A stretch of DNA of 60,642 bases from Caulobacterales bacterium. GTDB lineage: Bacteria > Pseudomonadota > Alphaproteobacteria > Caulobacterales > Caulobacteraceae. The stretch is taken from contig CANJID010000014.1 in the NCBI GenBank assembly GCA_947474395.1, positions 1 to 60,642 of the forward strand. Direction: 5' to 3'. A model generated the notes under the pieces. The model was given only the letters and a program-made list of their open reading frames with translations. It ran no database searches and was not told the DNA's origin. Made by a program: the position numbers and the translations under genes. Shown in pieces: positions 1 to 8,835 of this stretch (the stretch's first letter is position 1; the number at the start of each line of letters is the position of its first letter).

Positions 1-843
1 CCCTCGGGCGAGTTCGCCATCCTGTCGGACATCCTGGGCGACGAGGACCACCTCGGCGACATGGACTTCAAGGTCGCGGGCACCGAGCTCGGCATCACCT
101 CGCTGCAGATGGACATCAAGGTCCCCGGCATCACCGAGGCGATCATGAAGAAGGCCATCCAGCAGGCTGAGGCCGGCCGTCTTCACATCCTGGAAGAGAT
201 GAACAAGGCCATGAACGCGCCGCGCGCGGAACTGGGCGAGTTCGCTCCCAAGATCGAGACCATCAAGATCGCCACCGACAAGATCCGCGAAGTGATCGGC
301 ACCGGCGGCAAGGTGATCCGCGAGATCGTCGAGAAGACCGGGGCGAAGATCGACATCGGAGACGACGGCACCATCAAGATCGCCGCGTCCGAGCAATCGA
401 AGATCGACGCCGCCCGCGACTGGATCAAGTCGATCGCTTCCGACCCCGAGGTTGGCGCGATCTACACCGGCAAGGTGGTGAAGGTGGTCGACTTCGGCGC
501 CTTCGTGAACTTCTTCGGCGCCAAGGACGGCCTGGTCCACATCAGCCAGCTGTCCCAGCAGAAGGTCGCCAAGACCACCGACGTGGTCAACGAAGGCGAC
601 ACCGTGAAGGTCAAGCTGGTGGGCTTCGACGATCGCGGCAAGACCAAGCTCTCCATGAAGGTGGTCGACCAGGAGACCGGTGAGGACATCACCGAAAAGC
701 TCCAGGCCGAGCGCGCCGCCCGCGGCGAACCGGACGACATCGAGGACCGCGGTCCCCGTCCGGAGCGCAGCGGCGACCGTGGCGGCCGTGACCGCGACCG
801 CGGCCGCAGCCGTGGCCCCCGCCGCGAAGAACCGGCGGAATAA
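1..843 (+). CDS. pnp: Polyribonucleotide nucleotidyltransferase (PNPase), C-terminal part
   Basis: The 5' end lies outside the window; the open frame runs from base 1. PNPase degrades RNA 3' to 5' by phosphorolysis and is a core component of RNA degradosomes. The visible part contains the end of the second RNase PH core. It is followed by a KH RNA-binding domain at about 265-440 ([15 protein letters not shown], with the GxxG loop) and an S1 domain at about 450-665 ([13 protein letters not shown]). The last ~35 residues are an acidic then Arg/Gly/Asp-rich tail ([13 protein letters not shown]), typical of alphaproteobacterial PNPases and possibly a protein or RNA contact surface. A hairpin terminator follows the stop. 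Confidence 0.97.
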   Translation, partial: PSGEFAILSDILGDEDHLGDMDFKVAGTELGITSLQMDIKVPGITEAIMKKAIQQAEAGRLHILEEMNKAMNAPRAELGEFAPKIETIKIATDKIREVIGTGGKVIREIVEKTGAKIDIGDDGTIKIAASEQSKIDAARDWIKSIASDPEVGAIYTGKVVKVVDFGAFVNFFGAKDGLVHISQLSQQKVAKTTDVVNEGDTVKVKLVGFDDRGKTKLSMKVVDQETGEDITEKLQAERAARGEPDDIEDRGPRPERSGDRGGRDRDRGRSRGPRREEPAE

Positions 844-869
844 CCTTCGCCTTCAAGCGATGAACTGAA

Positions 870-904
870 GCGGGCGGGTCAGAAATGGCCCGCCCGTTTT
901 CCGT
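870..904 (+). terminator. Intrinsic terminator after pnp
   Basis: Perfect stem CGGGCGGG(T/G)C with loop AGAAAT and complementary arm GGCCCGCCCG, followed by TTTTCC. It lies between the ends of two convergent genes, so it may serve pnp and, less well, the opposing gene. Confidence 0.8.
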
Positions 905-910
905 TTGGGT

Positions 911-1402
911 CTAGGACAGCCGCAGCTCGGCGACCTTGTCCTGGTAGTCCTTCTTCGGGTCGCTCCCGAGCAACATGCGGATGCCGGCGAAGAGGCTGTT
1001 CTCGTTCTGCCAGACCTGGGCTTCGGTGGGGTCGAAGCGGATCAGCTGCAGCGTGGGATCGTCCTTGCCGCCCTCGTACCAGGCGGCGACGAAGGGGTTC
1101 CACAGCCGCTCGATCGTCGCGCGGTCGTCGTCGGGGCTGAGCTCGCCGTGGATGCAGGCGAAGAGCTCGTGGCCCTTCGAGGCGAAGTGCATGATCGCGT
1201 CGTGGCGCTCGCCCATGGCGCGGACCAGTTCGCTGTCCTTGACCGTGAAGAACCACACCGGCCCGCGGCCCTCGTCGCGGCCGAGTTGGGCGGTCATCGG
1301 CTGGGCGTGGCCGCCGGCGCCGCCGTGCAGGCAGAGCATGGTGGTCCGGTCGGACTTCAGGGCCTTCCAGAAATTGGCTTCGATCTCGGCTTGGGTGGTC
1401 AT
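911..1402 (-). CDS. Pyridoxamine 5'-phosphate oxidase-family general stress protein
   Basis: 163 residues with the split-barrel FMN-binding fold of the general stress protein 26/COG3871 group. Visible family features are an N-terminal helix (ANFWKALKSDRTTMLCL), a central strand motif GPVWFFTVKDSELV, and the region NPFVAAWYEGGKDDPTLQLIRFDP. Members bind flavin or related cofactors, but their physiological substrates are mostly unknown, so no reaction is assigned. The gene is convergent with pnp and about 54 bases from the GST gene on the same strand, which suggests a possible stress-related pair. Confidence 0.85.
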   Translation of the reverse strand: MTTQAEIEANFWKALKSDRTTMLCLHGGAGGHAQPMTAQLGRDEGRGPVWFFTVKDSELVRAMGERHDAIMHFASKGHELFACIHGELSPDDDRATIERLWNPFVAAWYEGGKDDPTLQLIRFDPTEAQVWQNENSLFAGIRMLLGSDPKKDYQDKVAELRLS

Positions 1403-1456
1403 GCGGGGCTCCCGGATTGAGGAACGGGAACGGCCCCCCGGGAGCGCGGTTCCGAG

Positions 1457-2068
1457 TCAGATCGGTGGGACGCTGGGCGGCAGCTCGTAGCCGAACGCGG
1501 ATTCGATCTCGATGGTCTTCTGCACGGCGGGGCGCTGCCGGACGGCCTCAAAGTGACGCCACAGGTCCGCGAACTCTCCCGGCTGAGGGTCGAGCAGTTT
1601 GCGGAAGCGCCAGAACAGCCGGAACAGGTGGATGTCGACGATGGAGTAGCGCCCCAGCGCCCACGCCCGCCCGCCCAGCCGCGCCTCGGCTTCGCCGAAC
1701 ATGGCCCGCGCCTGATCCTGCCCCTGCCGCCCGGAGGGGTGGACCCGGGACGCCAGGAACGACATCCAGGACAGGACCTGCGCCTCCGCCTCCGGATCGC
1801 CCAGCGGCGCGAGGTCCGCCTCGGGGAACCGGCGGGCGAGGTAGAACAGGATCGCCGCCACCTCGGTCAGGGGTCGCCCGTCGACCAGCAGGGTCGGCAC
1901 CTGGCCGTGCAGGTTGATCGCCAGGTACTCTGGGCTGCGGCTCTCATTGTTGGCGAAGGAGATGCGCCGCGCCTCGAAGGGGACGCCGATCTCGTGCAGG
2001 GCGATGTGGGGGGCCATCGAGCTGGCGCCGGGAGCGAAGTAGAGGACCAGGTCTGGAGTCTGGGGCAT
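1457..2068 (-). CDS. Glutathione S-transferase family protein
   Basis: 203 residues. The N-terminal thioredoxin-like domain (about 7-85) carries the cis-proline segment GQVPTLLVDGRPLTE, the glutathione-site signature. The all-helical C-terminal domain contains YSIVDIHLFRLFWRF. The start resembles beta-class GSTs (YFAPGASSMAPHIAL), but the position of the usual active-site cysteine is serine (about Ser16). Function is probably glutathione conjugation or peroxidase-like detoxification. It starts only 5 bases after the zapE stop, so the two genes are probably co-transcribed. Confidence 0.88.
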   Translation of the reverse strand: MPQTPDLVLYFAPGASSMAPHIALHEIGVPFEARRISFANNESRSPEYLAINLHGQVPTLLVDGRPLTEVAAILFYLARRFPEADLAPLGDPEAEAQVLSWMSFLASRVHPSGRQGQDQARAMFGEAEARLGGRAWALGRYSIVDIHLFRLFWRFRKLLDPQPGEFADLWRHFEAVRQRPAVQKTIEIESAFGYELPPSVPPI

Positions 2069-2073
2069 GGGTC

Positions 2074-3219
2074 TCAGTCCTTGGCGGCGGCCACATAGTC
2101 AGCCGATCGCATTTCCTCCAGGCGGGAAGCCGTGCGCTCGAACTCGAAGGCGCCGTCGCCCGCCGGATAGAGGGCGTCGGGCTCGGCGGCGGCCAGCATG
2201 ACCAGCTTCACCTTGGCCTCATAGAGGGCGTCCACCAGGGCCACGAACCGGGCGGCCTCGTTGCGGCGGTCGGCGGTCAGGAGGGGCGTGTCCCCCAGGA
2301 AGACGGTGTGGAAGCGGGCGGCGATCGCCAAGTAGTCCTGCGCCCCCAGGGCCTGGAAGCAGAGGCTGGCGAAGCTGGCGCGCAGATACCCGCCCGCGGC
2401 GTGGGGCAGGGTCAGGCGGCGCCCCAGCACGTCCAGGGTCTCGCTGTGCTCCGGGGCGCCGCCCAGGACCTCGCGCCACAGAGCGTCGAAGGCGGCCTCG
2501 GCCCCGGTGGTCAGGGGGCTGAAATAGAGGCGGTGGCCCTTCAGCCGGTCGAGGCGGAAGTCCTTCGGCCCCCCGATCCGCACCACCTCCATCTTTTCCT
2601 GCAGCATGGCGATGAAGGGCAGGAACAATTGGCGATTCAGCCCGTCCTTGTAGAGGTCCTCCGGCGGCCGGTTGGAGGTGGCCACCAGGGTCACGCCCCG
2701 GGCGAACAGGGCTTCGAACAGTCGTCCCAGGATCATGGCGTCGGCGATGTCGGTCACGTGCAGCTCGTCGAAGCAGAGCAGGCGCGCGTCGCGGGCGATC
2801 AGTTCGGCCACGGGCGTGACGGCGTCGTCCGACTTCGACCGGCCGAAGCGAGCCTTGCGGGCGGCCGCATCCCCCTGGCGCCAGGCGGCGACCAGGCCGT
2901 GCACCTCGCCCATGAAGGCGTGGAAGTGCACCCGCCGCTTCTTGGGCGTCGGCGCGCTCTCGAAGAAGAGGTCCATCAGCATGGACTTGCCGCGCCCCAC
3001 CGGCCCCCACAGATAGACCCCGCGCGGGGCCGGCAGAGGGCGTCGTTTCAGGAAGGGCAGGGCTAGCCCCGCGGGCCCGCCGGCGGCGTCCAGGTCCCCC
3101 TCCAGCCGGGCGAGGGCCGCCACGCCCGCGCCTTGCGCGGGGTCGTCGGCTATTTCGCCGCGGGCAAGGCGTTCGGCATAGGCCGTTTGGATCACGCGCG
3201 CCCTTTCGCAAGCCGCCAT
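2074..3219 (-). CDS. zapE: Cell division ATPase ZapE (AFG1-like)
   Basis: 381 residues, the usual size of the ZapE/AFG1 family of P-loop ATPases. A Walker A motif (GPVGRGKSMLMD) lies near residue 75 and a Walker B (LLCFDELHVTD) near 150. The sensor stretch TLVATSNRPPEDLYKDGLNR is characteristic. In E. coli ZapE associates with the divisome and influences FtsZ rings; mitochondrial AFG1 relates to protein quality control. The start is ATG at 3219, followed by an N-terminal family segment. It is divergent from dnaN. Confidence 0.93.
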   Translation of the reverse strand: MAACERARVIQTAYAERLARGEIADDPAQGAGVAALARLEGDLDAAGGPAGLALPFLKRRPLPAPRGVYLWGPVGRGKSMLMDLFFESAPTPKKRRVHFHAFMGEVHGLVAAWRQGDAAARKARFGRSKSDDAVTPVAELIARDARLLCFDELHVTDIADAMILGRLFEALFARGVTLVATSNRPPEDLYKDGLNRQLFLPFIAMLQEKMEVVRIGGPKDFRLDRLKGHRLYFSPLTTGAEAAFDALWREVLGGAPEHSETLDVLGRRLTLPHAAGGYLRASFASLCFQALGAQDYLAIAARFHTVFLGDTPLLTADRRNEAARFVALVDALYEAKVKLVMLAAAEPDALYPAGDGAFEFERTASRLEEMRSADYVAAAKD

Positions 3220-3306
3220 TTGGGCTACTCTCGGCTCCCCCTATTAGAGTGGGGTTCTTTCGAAATCGATTCGTGAGGGCCCTCTGCAGGCCCCGCCGGA
3301 GACGAG

Positions 3307-4425
3307 ATGAAGCTGACGATCGAGCGCGCCGCCCTCCTGAAGGCCCTGGGGCATGTGCAGAGCGTGGTCGAGCGCCGCAACACCATACCCATCCTGTCGA
3401 ACGTCCTCTTATCGGCCGACGGCGGGTCCCTGGCCCTGGCGGCCACCGACCTCGACATGGAGATCCTGGACGAGGCGATCGCGGCGGTGGGCACAGGCGG
3501 CCAGATCACCGCCCCGGCCCACACCCTCTACGAGATCGTGCGCAAGCTCCCCGACGGGGCGGACATCGAGCTGCGCTTTTCCGGCGAGGACCCGCGCCTG
3601 GCGGTCGCCGCCGGGCGTTCGCGCTTCAACCTGCCGGTCCTGCCCGCGGGCGACTTCCCGGTCATGTCCAACGAGGGGCTGTCGGACAAGATCACGGTGG
3701 AGGCCGCCGCACTCGCCCGCCTGATCGACCGCACCCGCTTCGCCATCTCCACCGAAGAGACGCGCTACTACCTCAACGGCCTCTACCTCCACACCGTGGT
3801 CGAGAACGGGGAGACGCGCCTGCGCGCCGTGGCCACCGACGGCCACCGCCTGGCCCTGGCCGACATGCCGGCCCCTGAGGGGGCGGCGGGCCTGCCCGGC
3901 GTGATCGTGCCCCGCAAGACCATCCAGGAGGCCCGGCGGCTTTTGGAAGATGCCGACGGCACGGTCGATCTGCAGATTTCCCAGGCCAAGGTGCGCTTCG
4001 AGTTCGGCCGCGCCGCCCTGACCTCCAAGGTGATCGACGGCTCCTTCCCCGACTACATGCGGGTGATCCCCAAGGACAACAACAAGCTGGTCAGCGTCGA
4101 CAACGCCCTCTTCGCCGAGGCGGTGGACCGGGTCGCCACCATCTCGGCCGAGAAGAGCCGGTCGGTGAAGATGGGGGTCGAGCCCGGCCGCATGGTGCTG
4201 ACAGTCCGCAACATGGAGGCGGGCCAGGCGGTCGAGGAGATCGAGATCGACTACGACGGCGAGCCCTTCGAGATCGGCTTCAACGCCCGCTACCTGCTGG
4301 ACGTGGCCGGCCAGATCGGCGGCGAGATGGCCGAGTTCCGCTTCGCCGATCCCGCCTCCCCCACCCTGGTGCTCGACCCCACCGACCGCGGCGTCCAGTA
4401 CGTGCTGATGCCGCTGCGGGTGTAA
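3307..4425 (+). CDS. dnaN: DNA polymerase III beta sliding clamp
   Basis: 372 residues, standard clamp length, with three repeated clamp domains. The N-terminus MKLTIERAALLKALGHVQSVVERRNTIPILSN and the C-terminus QYVLMPLRV are diagnostic. The clamp encircles DNA and tethers the replicative polymerase and repair factors. GGAG lies just before the ATG. The short divergent region to zapE contains a GATTC (GANTC) site at 3270-3274, the CcrM methylation target, which could link expression to the cell cycle (inference). dnaA and recF are not adjacent; the next gene is the chimeric frame at 4552. Confidence 0.98.
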   Translation: MKLTIERAALLKALGHVQSVVERRNTIPILSNVLLSADGGSLALAATDLDMEILDEAIAAVGTGGQITAPAHTLYEIVRKLPDGADIELRFSGEDPRLAVAAGRSRFNLPVLPAGDFPVMSNEGLSDKITVEAAALARLIDRTRFAISTEETRYYLNGLYLHTVVENGETRLRAVATDGHRLALADMPAPEGAAGLPGVIVPRKTIQEARRLLEDADGTVDLQISQAKVRFEFGRAALTSKVIDGSFPDYMRVIPKDNNKLVSVDNALFAEAVDRVATISAEKSRSVKMGVEPGRMVLTVRNMEAGQAVEEIEIDYDGEPFEIGFNARYLLDVAGQIGGEMAEFRFADPASPTLVLDPTDRGVQYVLMPLRV

Positions 4426-4433
4426 GGCCGACC

Positions 4434-5086
4434 TAAGGTCGTTCCCTTTTTGTTCTTGATTCAGTCACCGATTTCTGATAGGAATCGGCGTCGTGCGCTG
4501 CTGGAAATCCGGCCGCATTAGTCTCGATTTCATTTGAAATTTGGAGGGGACGTGGGCGGTTACCAGCCTGCGCGCGACGACACGCGCGCCGATCAGGATG
4601 TTTCGTCGTTTTACCAGCCCCAGAGTGGTCCGCCATCCTCGGATCTGACCGAACTCCGCCGGCAGCAAGCCGCGTTTCAGGCGGAGCGGACACGCTTTGA
4701 CGACAAGTACGGGTGGATGTCGGCGCCGGCGCTTGCGCCGGAGCTTGTGCTCACGGGCGCCGAAGGCGTCGCGGCGCTCCTAGCCCGCAAGGGGCTTCCC
4801 AAAGCCTATCAGGCGCTCAATTTCCTCAATCGCGAACCCTATGTCCGCGTTGGCGATAATTGGGCGACGCGGATCGGCCGACGGGCGCACCGTGAGTTAG
4901 AGGAGCGGCTAGCACAAAAGCCGAACTGGGAGTACGAGCCGCCAATCGTTGGGAAGAGTGGAAAGAAACTCAAGCCGGATGTCGGAACGCCTCAACGGAA
5001 CCCGCTCGATCCTGATGAGCGATATCTGTTGGAGTTGAAGCCCAATACGCCCACCGGTCGCCGAGCAGCGGAAAGGGCGGTCAAGG
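4434..5086. other. Compositionally foreign segment (probable horizontal acquisition)
   Basis: This stretch is visibly richer in A/T than the surrounding DNA (runs such as CCCTTTTTGTTCTTGATT, ATTTGAAATTTGG, GCGATAATTGG) and uses codons that are rare in the window (TTA, TTG, AGT, CTA). Composition returns to the local norm at about 5086, where the reading frame switches to amidotransferase sequence. No transposase, integrase, direct repeat or tRNA gene accompanies it. The left edge is placed just after the dnaN stop. Confidence 0.6.
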
Positions 5087-5421
5087 TCACAGCGCACGAG
5101 CCCTGGATGGACGGCGCCGCCACCATCGCCGTCCCTGCCTCGCACCAGGACCAGGTGGCCCGGCCCCCGCCCCACACCGAGGTGATCGCCGCCAGCGACT
5201 TCACCCCGTATGGCGCGCTCGCCTACACCAACCAGCCGGCCATCTCGATCCAGCTCCACCCCGAGTTCGAGCCGTCTTACGCCCAGGCCCTGGTCGAGAG
5301 CCGGCGCGGCTCGCGGTTCACCGATGAGCAGGCGAATGCGGCGGTGGAGAGCCTGCACCACCCCGACGACCGGGCGCGGGTGGGGGAGTGGATCAGGCGG
5401 TTCCTGGCCCAGGCCCGCTAG
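4552..5421 (+). CDS. Chimeric protein: PD-(D/E)XK-like nuclease domain fused to a glutamine amidotransferase C-terminus
   Basis: The start chosen is GTG at 4552, 4 bases after GGAGG; TTG at 4534 is in frame but would place the ribosome site inside the gene. Residues 1 to ~178 are unlike the neighbours. They show a helix GRRAHRELEERL, then KPDVG (Asp143) and YLLELKPNTPTGRRAAER (Glu161-x-Lys163), a layout matching PD-(D/E)XK nuclease domains at the C-termini of polymorphic toxins. From ~179 (nt 5086) the frame is the end of a class I glutamine amidotransferase (VTAHEPWMDGAATIAVPASHQDQV, then QLHPEFEPSYA with the catalytic His and Glu). The amidotransferase nucleophile Cys and oxyanion loop are absent, and the nuclease fold looks cut after its helix. 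Both halves may be relics or a new fusion. No immunity gene is adjacent. Confidence 0.7.
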   Translation: MGGYQPARDDTRADQDVSSFYQPQSGPPSSDLTELRRQQAAFQAERTRFDDKYGWMSAPALAPELVLTGAEGVAALLARKGLPKAYQALNFLNREPYVRVGDNWATRIGRRAHRELEERLAQKPNWEYEPPIVGKSGKKLKPDVGTPQRNPLDPDERYLLELKPNTPTGRRAAERAVKVTAHEPWMDGAATIAVPASHQDQVARPPPHTEVIAASDFTPYGALAYTNQPAISIQLHPEFEPSYAQALVESRRGSRFTDEQANAAVESLHHPDDRARVGEWIRRFLAQAR

Positions 5422-5422
5422 G

Positions 5423-6307
5423 TCAGGGCCACTTCACCTCGGGCGGCATGGACGAGAGGATGCTCTCGATGTTGCCGCCGGTCTTGAGGCCGAACAGGGT
5501 GCCGCGGTCGTAGACCAGGTTGAACTCGACGTAGCGGCCGCGGCGGATCAGCTGCTCCTCGCGCTCGGCGGGGGTCCAGGGCTCGGGCATGCGGCCGCGG
5601 ACGATCTGCGGATAGGCCGACAGGAAGGCCTTGCCGACGTCCTGGGTGAAGGCGAAGTCGCGCTCGAAGTCCCCGGAATCGTGGTGGTCGTAGAAGATGC
5701 CCCCTGTCCCGCGCGGCTCCTTGCGGTGCGGCAGGTAGAAGTATTCGTCGCAGGCCTGTTTGAAGCGGGGATACCAGTCCGGGTCGTGGGCGTCGCAGGC
5801 GGCCTTCATGGCGGCGTGGAACTTGACCGAATCCGGTGCGGCCTGGTCGCGCTGCTCGTCCAGCAGGGGGGTCAGGTCGCCGCCGCCGCCGAACCAGCTC
5901 TTCGTTGTGCAGATAAAGCGGGTGTTCATATGAACCGCCGGCACGCGGGGGTTCTTCATGTGGGCGATCAGGCTGATCCCCGTGGCGTAGAAGCGCGGAT
6001 CCTCCTCCGCCCCCCGCATGGTCTTGGCGAAGTCGGGGGGGAAGGTTCCGTGCACGGTGGAGACGTGGACGCCGACCTTCTCGAAGAAGCGGCCATGCAT
6101 CATGCCCATGACCCCGCCGCCGCCTTCCTCGCGGCTCCAGGGCTTCCTTGTGAAGCGCCCCGGCGTGTCGCCGTAGAGCGACGCGGGCGCCGCGTCCTCC
6201 AGGGCTTCGAAGGCGGCCATGATCTGGTCGCGCAAGGATTCGAACCAGGCGCGGGCGCGGTTCTTGCGGGTTTCCAGCTCGGCGTCGGTGCTTAGGGTCT
6301 CGGTCAT
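5423..6307 (-). CDS. hemF: Oxygen-dependent coproporphyrinogen III oxidase
   Basis: 294 residues. It catalyses the aerobic oxidative decarboxylation of coproporphyrinogen III to protoporphyrinogen IX in haem synthesis. Recognised by GGGGDLTPL, the segment [35 protein letters not shown] and the C-terminal [27 protein letters not shown] region (each read only in part here), all conserved in HemF. The start is the ATG at 6307. It ends 2 bases from the stop of the opposing chimeric gene. trmL lies 33 bases upstream on the same strand. Confidence 0.97.
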   Translation of the reverse strand: MTETLSTDAELETRKNRARAWFESLRDQIMAAFEALEDAAPASLYGDTPGRFTRKPWSREEGGGGVMGMMHGRFFEKVGVHVSTVHGTFPPDFAKTMRGAEEDPRFYATGISLIAHMKNPRVPAVHMNTRFICTTKSWFGGGGDLTPLLDEQRDQAAPDSVKFHAAMKAACDAHDPDWYPRFKQACDEYFYLPHRKEPRGTGGIFYDHHDSGDFERDFAFTQDVGKAFLSAYPQIVRGRMPEPWTPAEREEQLIRRGRYVEFNLVYDRGTLFGLKTGGNIESILSSMPPEVKWP

Positions 6308-6340
6308 GGGCGCGCCTTATAGCCCGGTTGCGGGCGAAGT

Positions 6341-6808
6341 TTAGGGGCTGAGCGGCGGGAAGCCGCCCGTCCGCCGCAGGGCCTCGCCAAGGGCGATGGC
6401 CGCCGCGGTGACCAGGTTCAAGGAGCGCGTTCCGGCCGTGATGGGAATGATCAGGGTCAAATCGGCCGCGGCGTGCACCTCCTCCGGGACGCCGGCGCTT
6501 TCGCGGCCGAACAGCAGGGTGTCGCCCGGGGCGTAGTCGCAGGCGTGATGGGCCTGGGCGCCCCGTGTGGTGAAAAGCAGCAGGCGGCCCGCTTTCCGCT
6601 CGGGGGCCTGGAGGAAGGCCGCCCACGAATCATGCAGAGCCAGAACGGCCTCCGGACCGTAATCGAGGGCCGCACGGCGAAGCTTTTTGTCGCTCAAGGG
6701 GAAGGCGCAGGGCCCGATCACGTCCAGCGGGACGCCCAGGCAGGCGGCGAGACGCACCGCCGCGCCAAGGTTTTGCGGAATGTCCGGTTGAAAAAGGGCC
6801 AGACGCAT
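6341..6808 (-). CDS. trmL: tRNA (cytidine/uridine-2'-O-)-methyltransferase TrmL
   Basis: 155 residues, typical for this small SPOUT enzyme, which 2'-O-methylates the wobble base (position 34) of certain tRNA-Leu species. Three trefoil-knot motifs are visible: LFQPDIPQNLGAAVRLAA at the N-terminus, LLFGRESAGVP, and TAGTRSLNLVTAAAIALGEAL at the C-terminus. It shares the strand with hemF and is divergent from petA. Confidence 0.93.
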   Translation of the reverse strand: MRLALFQPDIPQNLGAAVRLAACLGVPLDVIGPCAFPLSDKKLRRAALDYGPEAVLALHDSWAAFLQAPERKAGRLLLFTTRGAQAHHACDYAPGDTLLFGRESAGVPEEVHAAADLTLIIPITAGTRSLNLVTAAAIALGEALRRTGGFPPLSP

Positions 6809-6966
6809 TCTAAGCGGTCCCTCCAGACCCGCGCCGTGCGCGATCCGCTTGGGGCCCGTTCCCCGGGTGCGATGGCCGCGCGCAGGCGGACCTTAGCAGG
6901 TCCGACAGATTAACAGCTTGGGCGGGGCGTTCGAGGGCTCGCCTCGGCGCGGAAAGGGCGAGCAGG

Positions 6967-7509
6967 GTGGCCACCGTAAACGCGACCAACGACGTGCATG
7001 GGGACGATCCCAGCCGGCGGGACTTCATCCACATCGCCGCAGCCAGCGCTGCGGTGGGCGGGGTGGCGGTCACGCTGTGGCCGTTCATCGACCAGATGAA
7101 CCCGGCGGGCGACACCCTGGCCCTCGCCTCCATCGAATATGACCTCTCCAAGGTGATCGAGGGCATGCAGGCCACGGTGAAGTGGCGTGGCAAGCCGGTG
7201 TTTGTGCGTCACCGCACGGCCAAGGAGATCGCCGAGGCCGTCGCCGCCGACAACGAGCCGATGCGCGATCCGGCCAAGGACGCGACCCGCCACAAGGAAG
7301 GCAAGTCCGAATGGCTGATCCTGGTGGGTGTCTGCACCCACCTCGGCTGCGTGCCCAACTTCGGCACCGGCGACTACGGCGGCTGGTTCTGCCCCTGCCA
7401 CGGCTCGGTCTATGACACTTCGGGCCGCATCCGTAAGGGCCCGGCGCCGCTGAACCTCGAGGTTCCGGACTACGAATTCGTCAGCGACACCAAGGTCAAG
7501 ATCGGCTGA
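6967..7509 (+). CDS. petA: Cytochrome bc1 complex Rieske iron-sulfur protein
   Basis: 180 residues. It carries the 2Fe-2S cluster that takes electrons from ubiquinol. The cluster motifs are complete: C123-T-H125-LGC128 and C142-P-C144-H145-GS. The N-terminus has a Tat-like [11 protein letters not shown] motif followed by one transmembrane anchor ([12 protein letters not shown]). The start is GTG at 6967 preceded by GAGCAGG. It is the first gene of the petABC operon, with cytochrome b 28 bases downstream. Confidence 0.97.
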   Translation: MATVNATNDVHGDDPSRRDFIHIAAASAAVGGVAVTLWPFIDQMNPAGDTLALASIEYDLSKVIEGMQATVKWRGKPVFVRHRTAKEIAEAVAADNEPMRDPAKDATRHKEGKSEWLILVGVCTHLGCVPNFGTGDYGGWFCPCHGSVYDTSGRIRKGPAPLNLEVPDYEFVSDTKVKIG

Positions 7510-7537
7510 GGCCGGGTTCGGGGACAGAGACAAGCAC

Positions 7538-8827
7538 ATGAGCGGACACTCAACCTACGAACCGAAGACCGGCATCGAGCGGTGGCTGGACGCCCGCCTG
7601 CCGATCATTCGCCTCGGCTATGACAGCGTCATCGCCTACCCGACGCCGAAGAACCTGAACTACTGGTGGACCTTCGGGGGCATCCTGTCGGTCTGCCTCG
7701 TGCTCCAGATCGTCACCGGCGTCGTCCTGGCGATGCACTACATCCCCCACGGCGACCTCGCCTTCGCCTCGGTCGAGCGCATCATGCGCGACGTCAACCA
7801 CGGCTGGATGATCCGCTATCTTCACGCCAACGGCGCCTCGATGTTCTTCCTGGCGGTCTACGTCCACATGGCTAGAGGCCTCTACTACGGCTCCTATAAG
7901 GAGCCCCGCGAGGTGCTCTGGATCCTGGGCTGCGTCATCTACCTCCTGATGATGGCCACCGCCTTCATGGGCTACGTCCTGCCCTGGGGTCAGATGTCCT
8001 TCTACGGCGCGGTGGTGATCACCAACTTCTTCTCCGCCCTGGACCAGGTGATCCCGGGCCTGGGCAGCGCCATCACCACCTGGCTGTGGGGCGGGTTCGC
8101 GGTCGACAACCCGACGCTGAACCGCTTCTTCAGCCTGCACTACCTGCTGCCGTTCGTGATCGCGGGGGTCGTGGGCCTGCACATCTGGGCCCTGCACGTG
8201 CCGGGCAACAACAACCCGACCGGCGTCTCGGTGAAGTCCAAGGACGACGTGGTCCCCTTCCATCCGTACTACACGGTGAAGGACGGCTTCGCGATCGTGG
8301 TGTTCCTGATCCTGTTGTCCTGGTTCGTGTTCTTCGCCCCGGACGCCCTGGGCCACGCCGACAACTACGTCCAGGCCAACCCCCTGCAGACGCCCAACCA
8401 CATCGTGCCCGAATGGTACTTCCTGCCCTTCTACGCGATGCTCCGGGCCGTGCCGCAGAAGCTGGCCGGCGTGCTGATCATGTTCGGCTCGATCGCCCTG
8501 CTGTTCGCCACCCCCTGGCTCGACTGGGCCAAGGTGCGCTCCATGCGCTACCGGCCGACCGCCCGCTGGTTCTTCATCATCTTCATCGTGGCGGTGCTGA
8601 TCCTCGGCTGGTGCGGCGGCAAGCTGCCCGACGACGTGATCATCCCGATGGGCAAGAACCCCGACGGCTCGCCGACGGGCTTCAGCGTGGTCCACCTGTC
8701 GCGGATCCTGACCGCCTACTACTACGCCTACTTCCTGCTGGTGCTTCCGTTCGTGAAGAACTTCGAGCAGACCCTGCCCGTGCCGGATTCGATCTCCGCC
8801 CCGGTCCTGACTGAGAAGAAGGGTTGA
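7538..8827 (+). CDS. petB: Cytochrome b of the bc1 complex
   Basis: 429 residues with eight predicted membrane helices. It holds both b-type haems and the two quinone sites. The paired histidines are visible in helix B ([17 protein letters not shown]) and helix D ([15 protein letters not shown]), and the Qo-site PEWY motif is at about residues 291-294. The length matches alphaproteobacterial cytochrome b that is not fused to cytochrome c1. The stop overlaps the few bases ahead of petC, suggesting coupled translation. Confidence 0.98.
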   Translation: MSGHSTYEPKTGIERWLDARLPIIRLGYDSVIAYPTPKNLNYWWTFGGILSVCLVLQIVTGVVLAMHYIPHGDLAFASVERIMRDVNHGWMIRYLHANGASMFFLAVYVHMARGLYYGSYKEPREVLWILGCVIYLLMMATAFMGYVLPWGQMSFYGAVVITNFFSALDQVIPGLGSAITTWLWGGFAVDNPTLNRFFSLHYLLPFVIAGVVGLHIWALHVPGNNNPTGVSVKSKDDVVPFHPYYTVKDGFAIVVFLILLSWFVFFAPDALGHADNYVQANPLQTPNHIVPEWYFLPFYAMLRAVPQKLAGVLIMFGSIALLFATPWLDWAKVRSMRYRPTARWFFIIFIVAVLILGWCGGKLPDDVIIPMGKNPDGSPTGFSVVHLSRILTAYYYAYFLLVLPFVKNFEQTLPVPDSISAPVLTEKKG

Positions 8828-8835
8828 TCCCGCCC

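Noticed and set aside
4433-4693. Minus-strand frames in the foreign segment as an immunity gene
   Set aside because: They are short (67 and 86 codons), of biased composition, without ribosome sites, and overlap the 5' part of the nuclease frame on the opposite strand.
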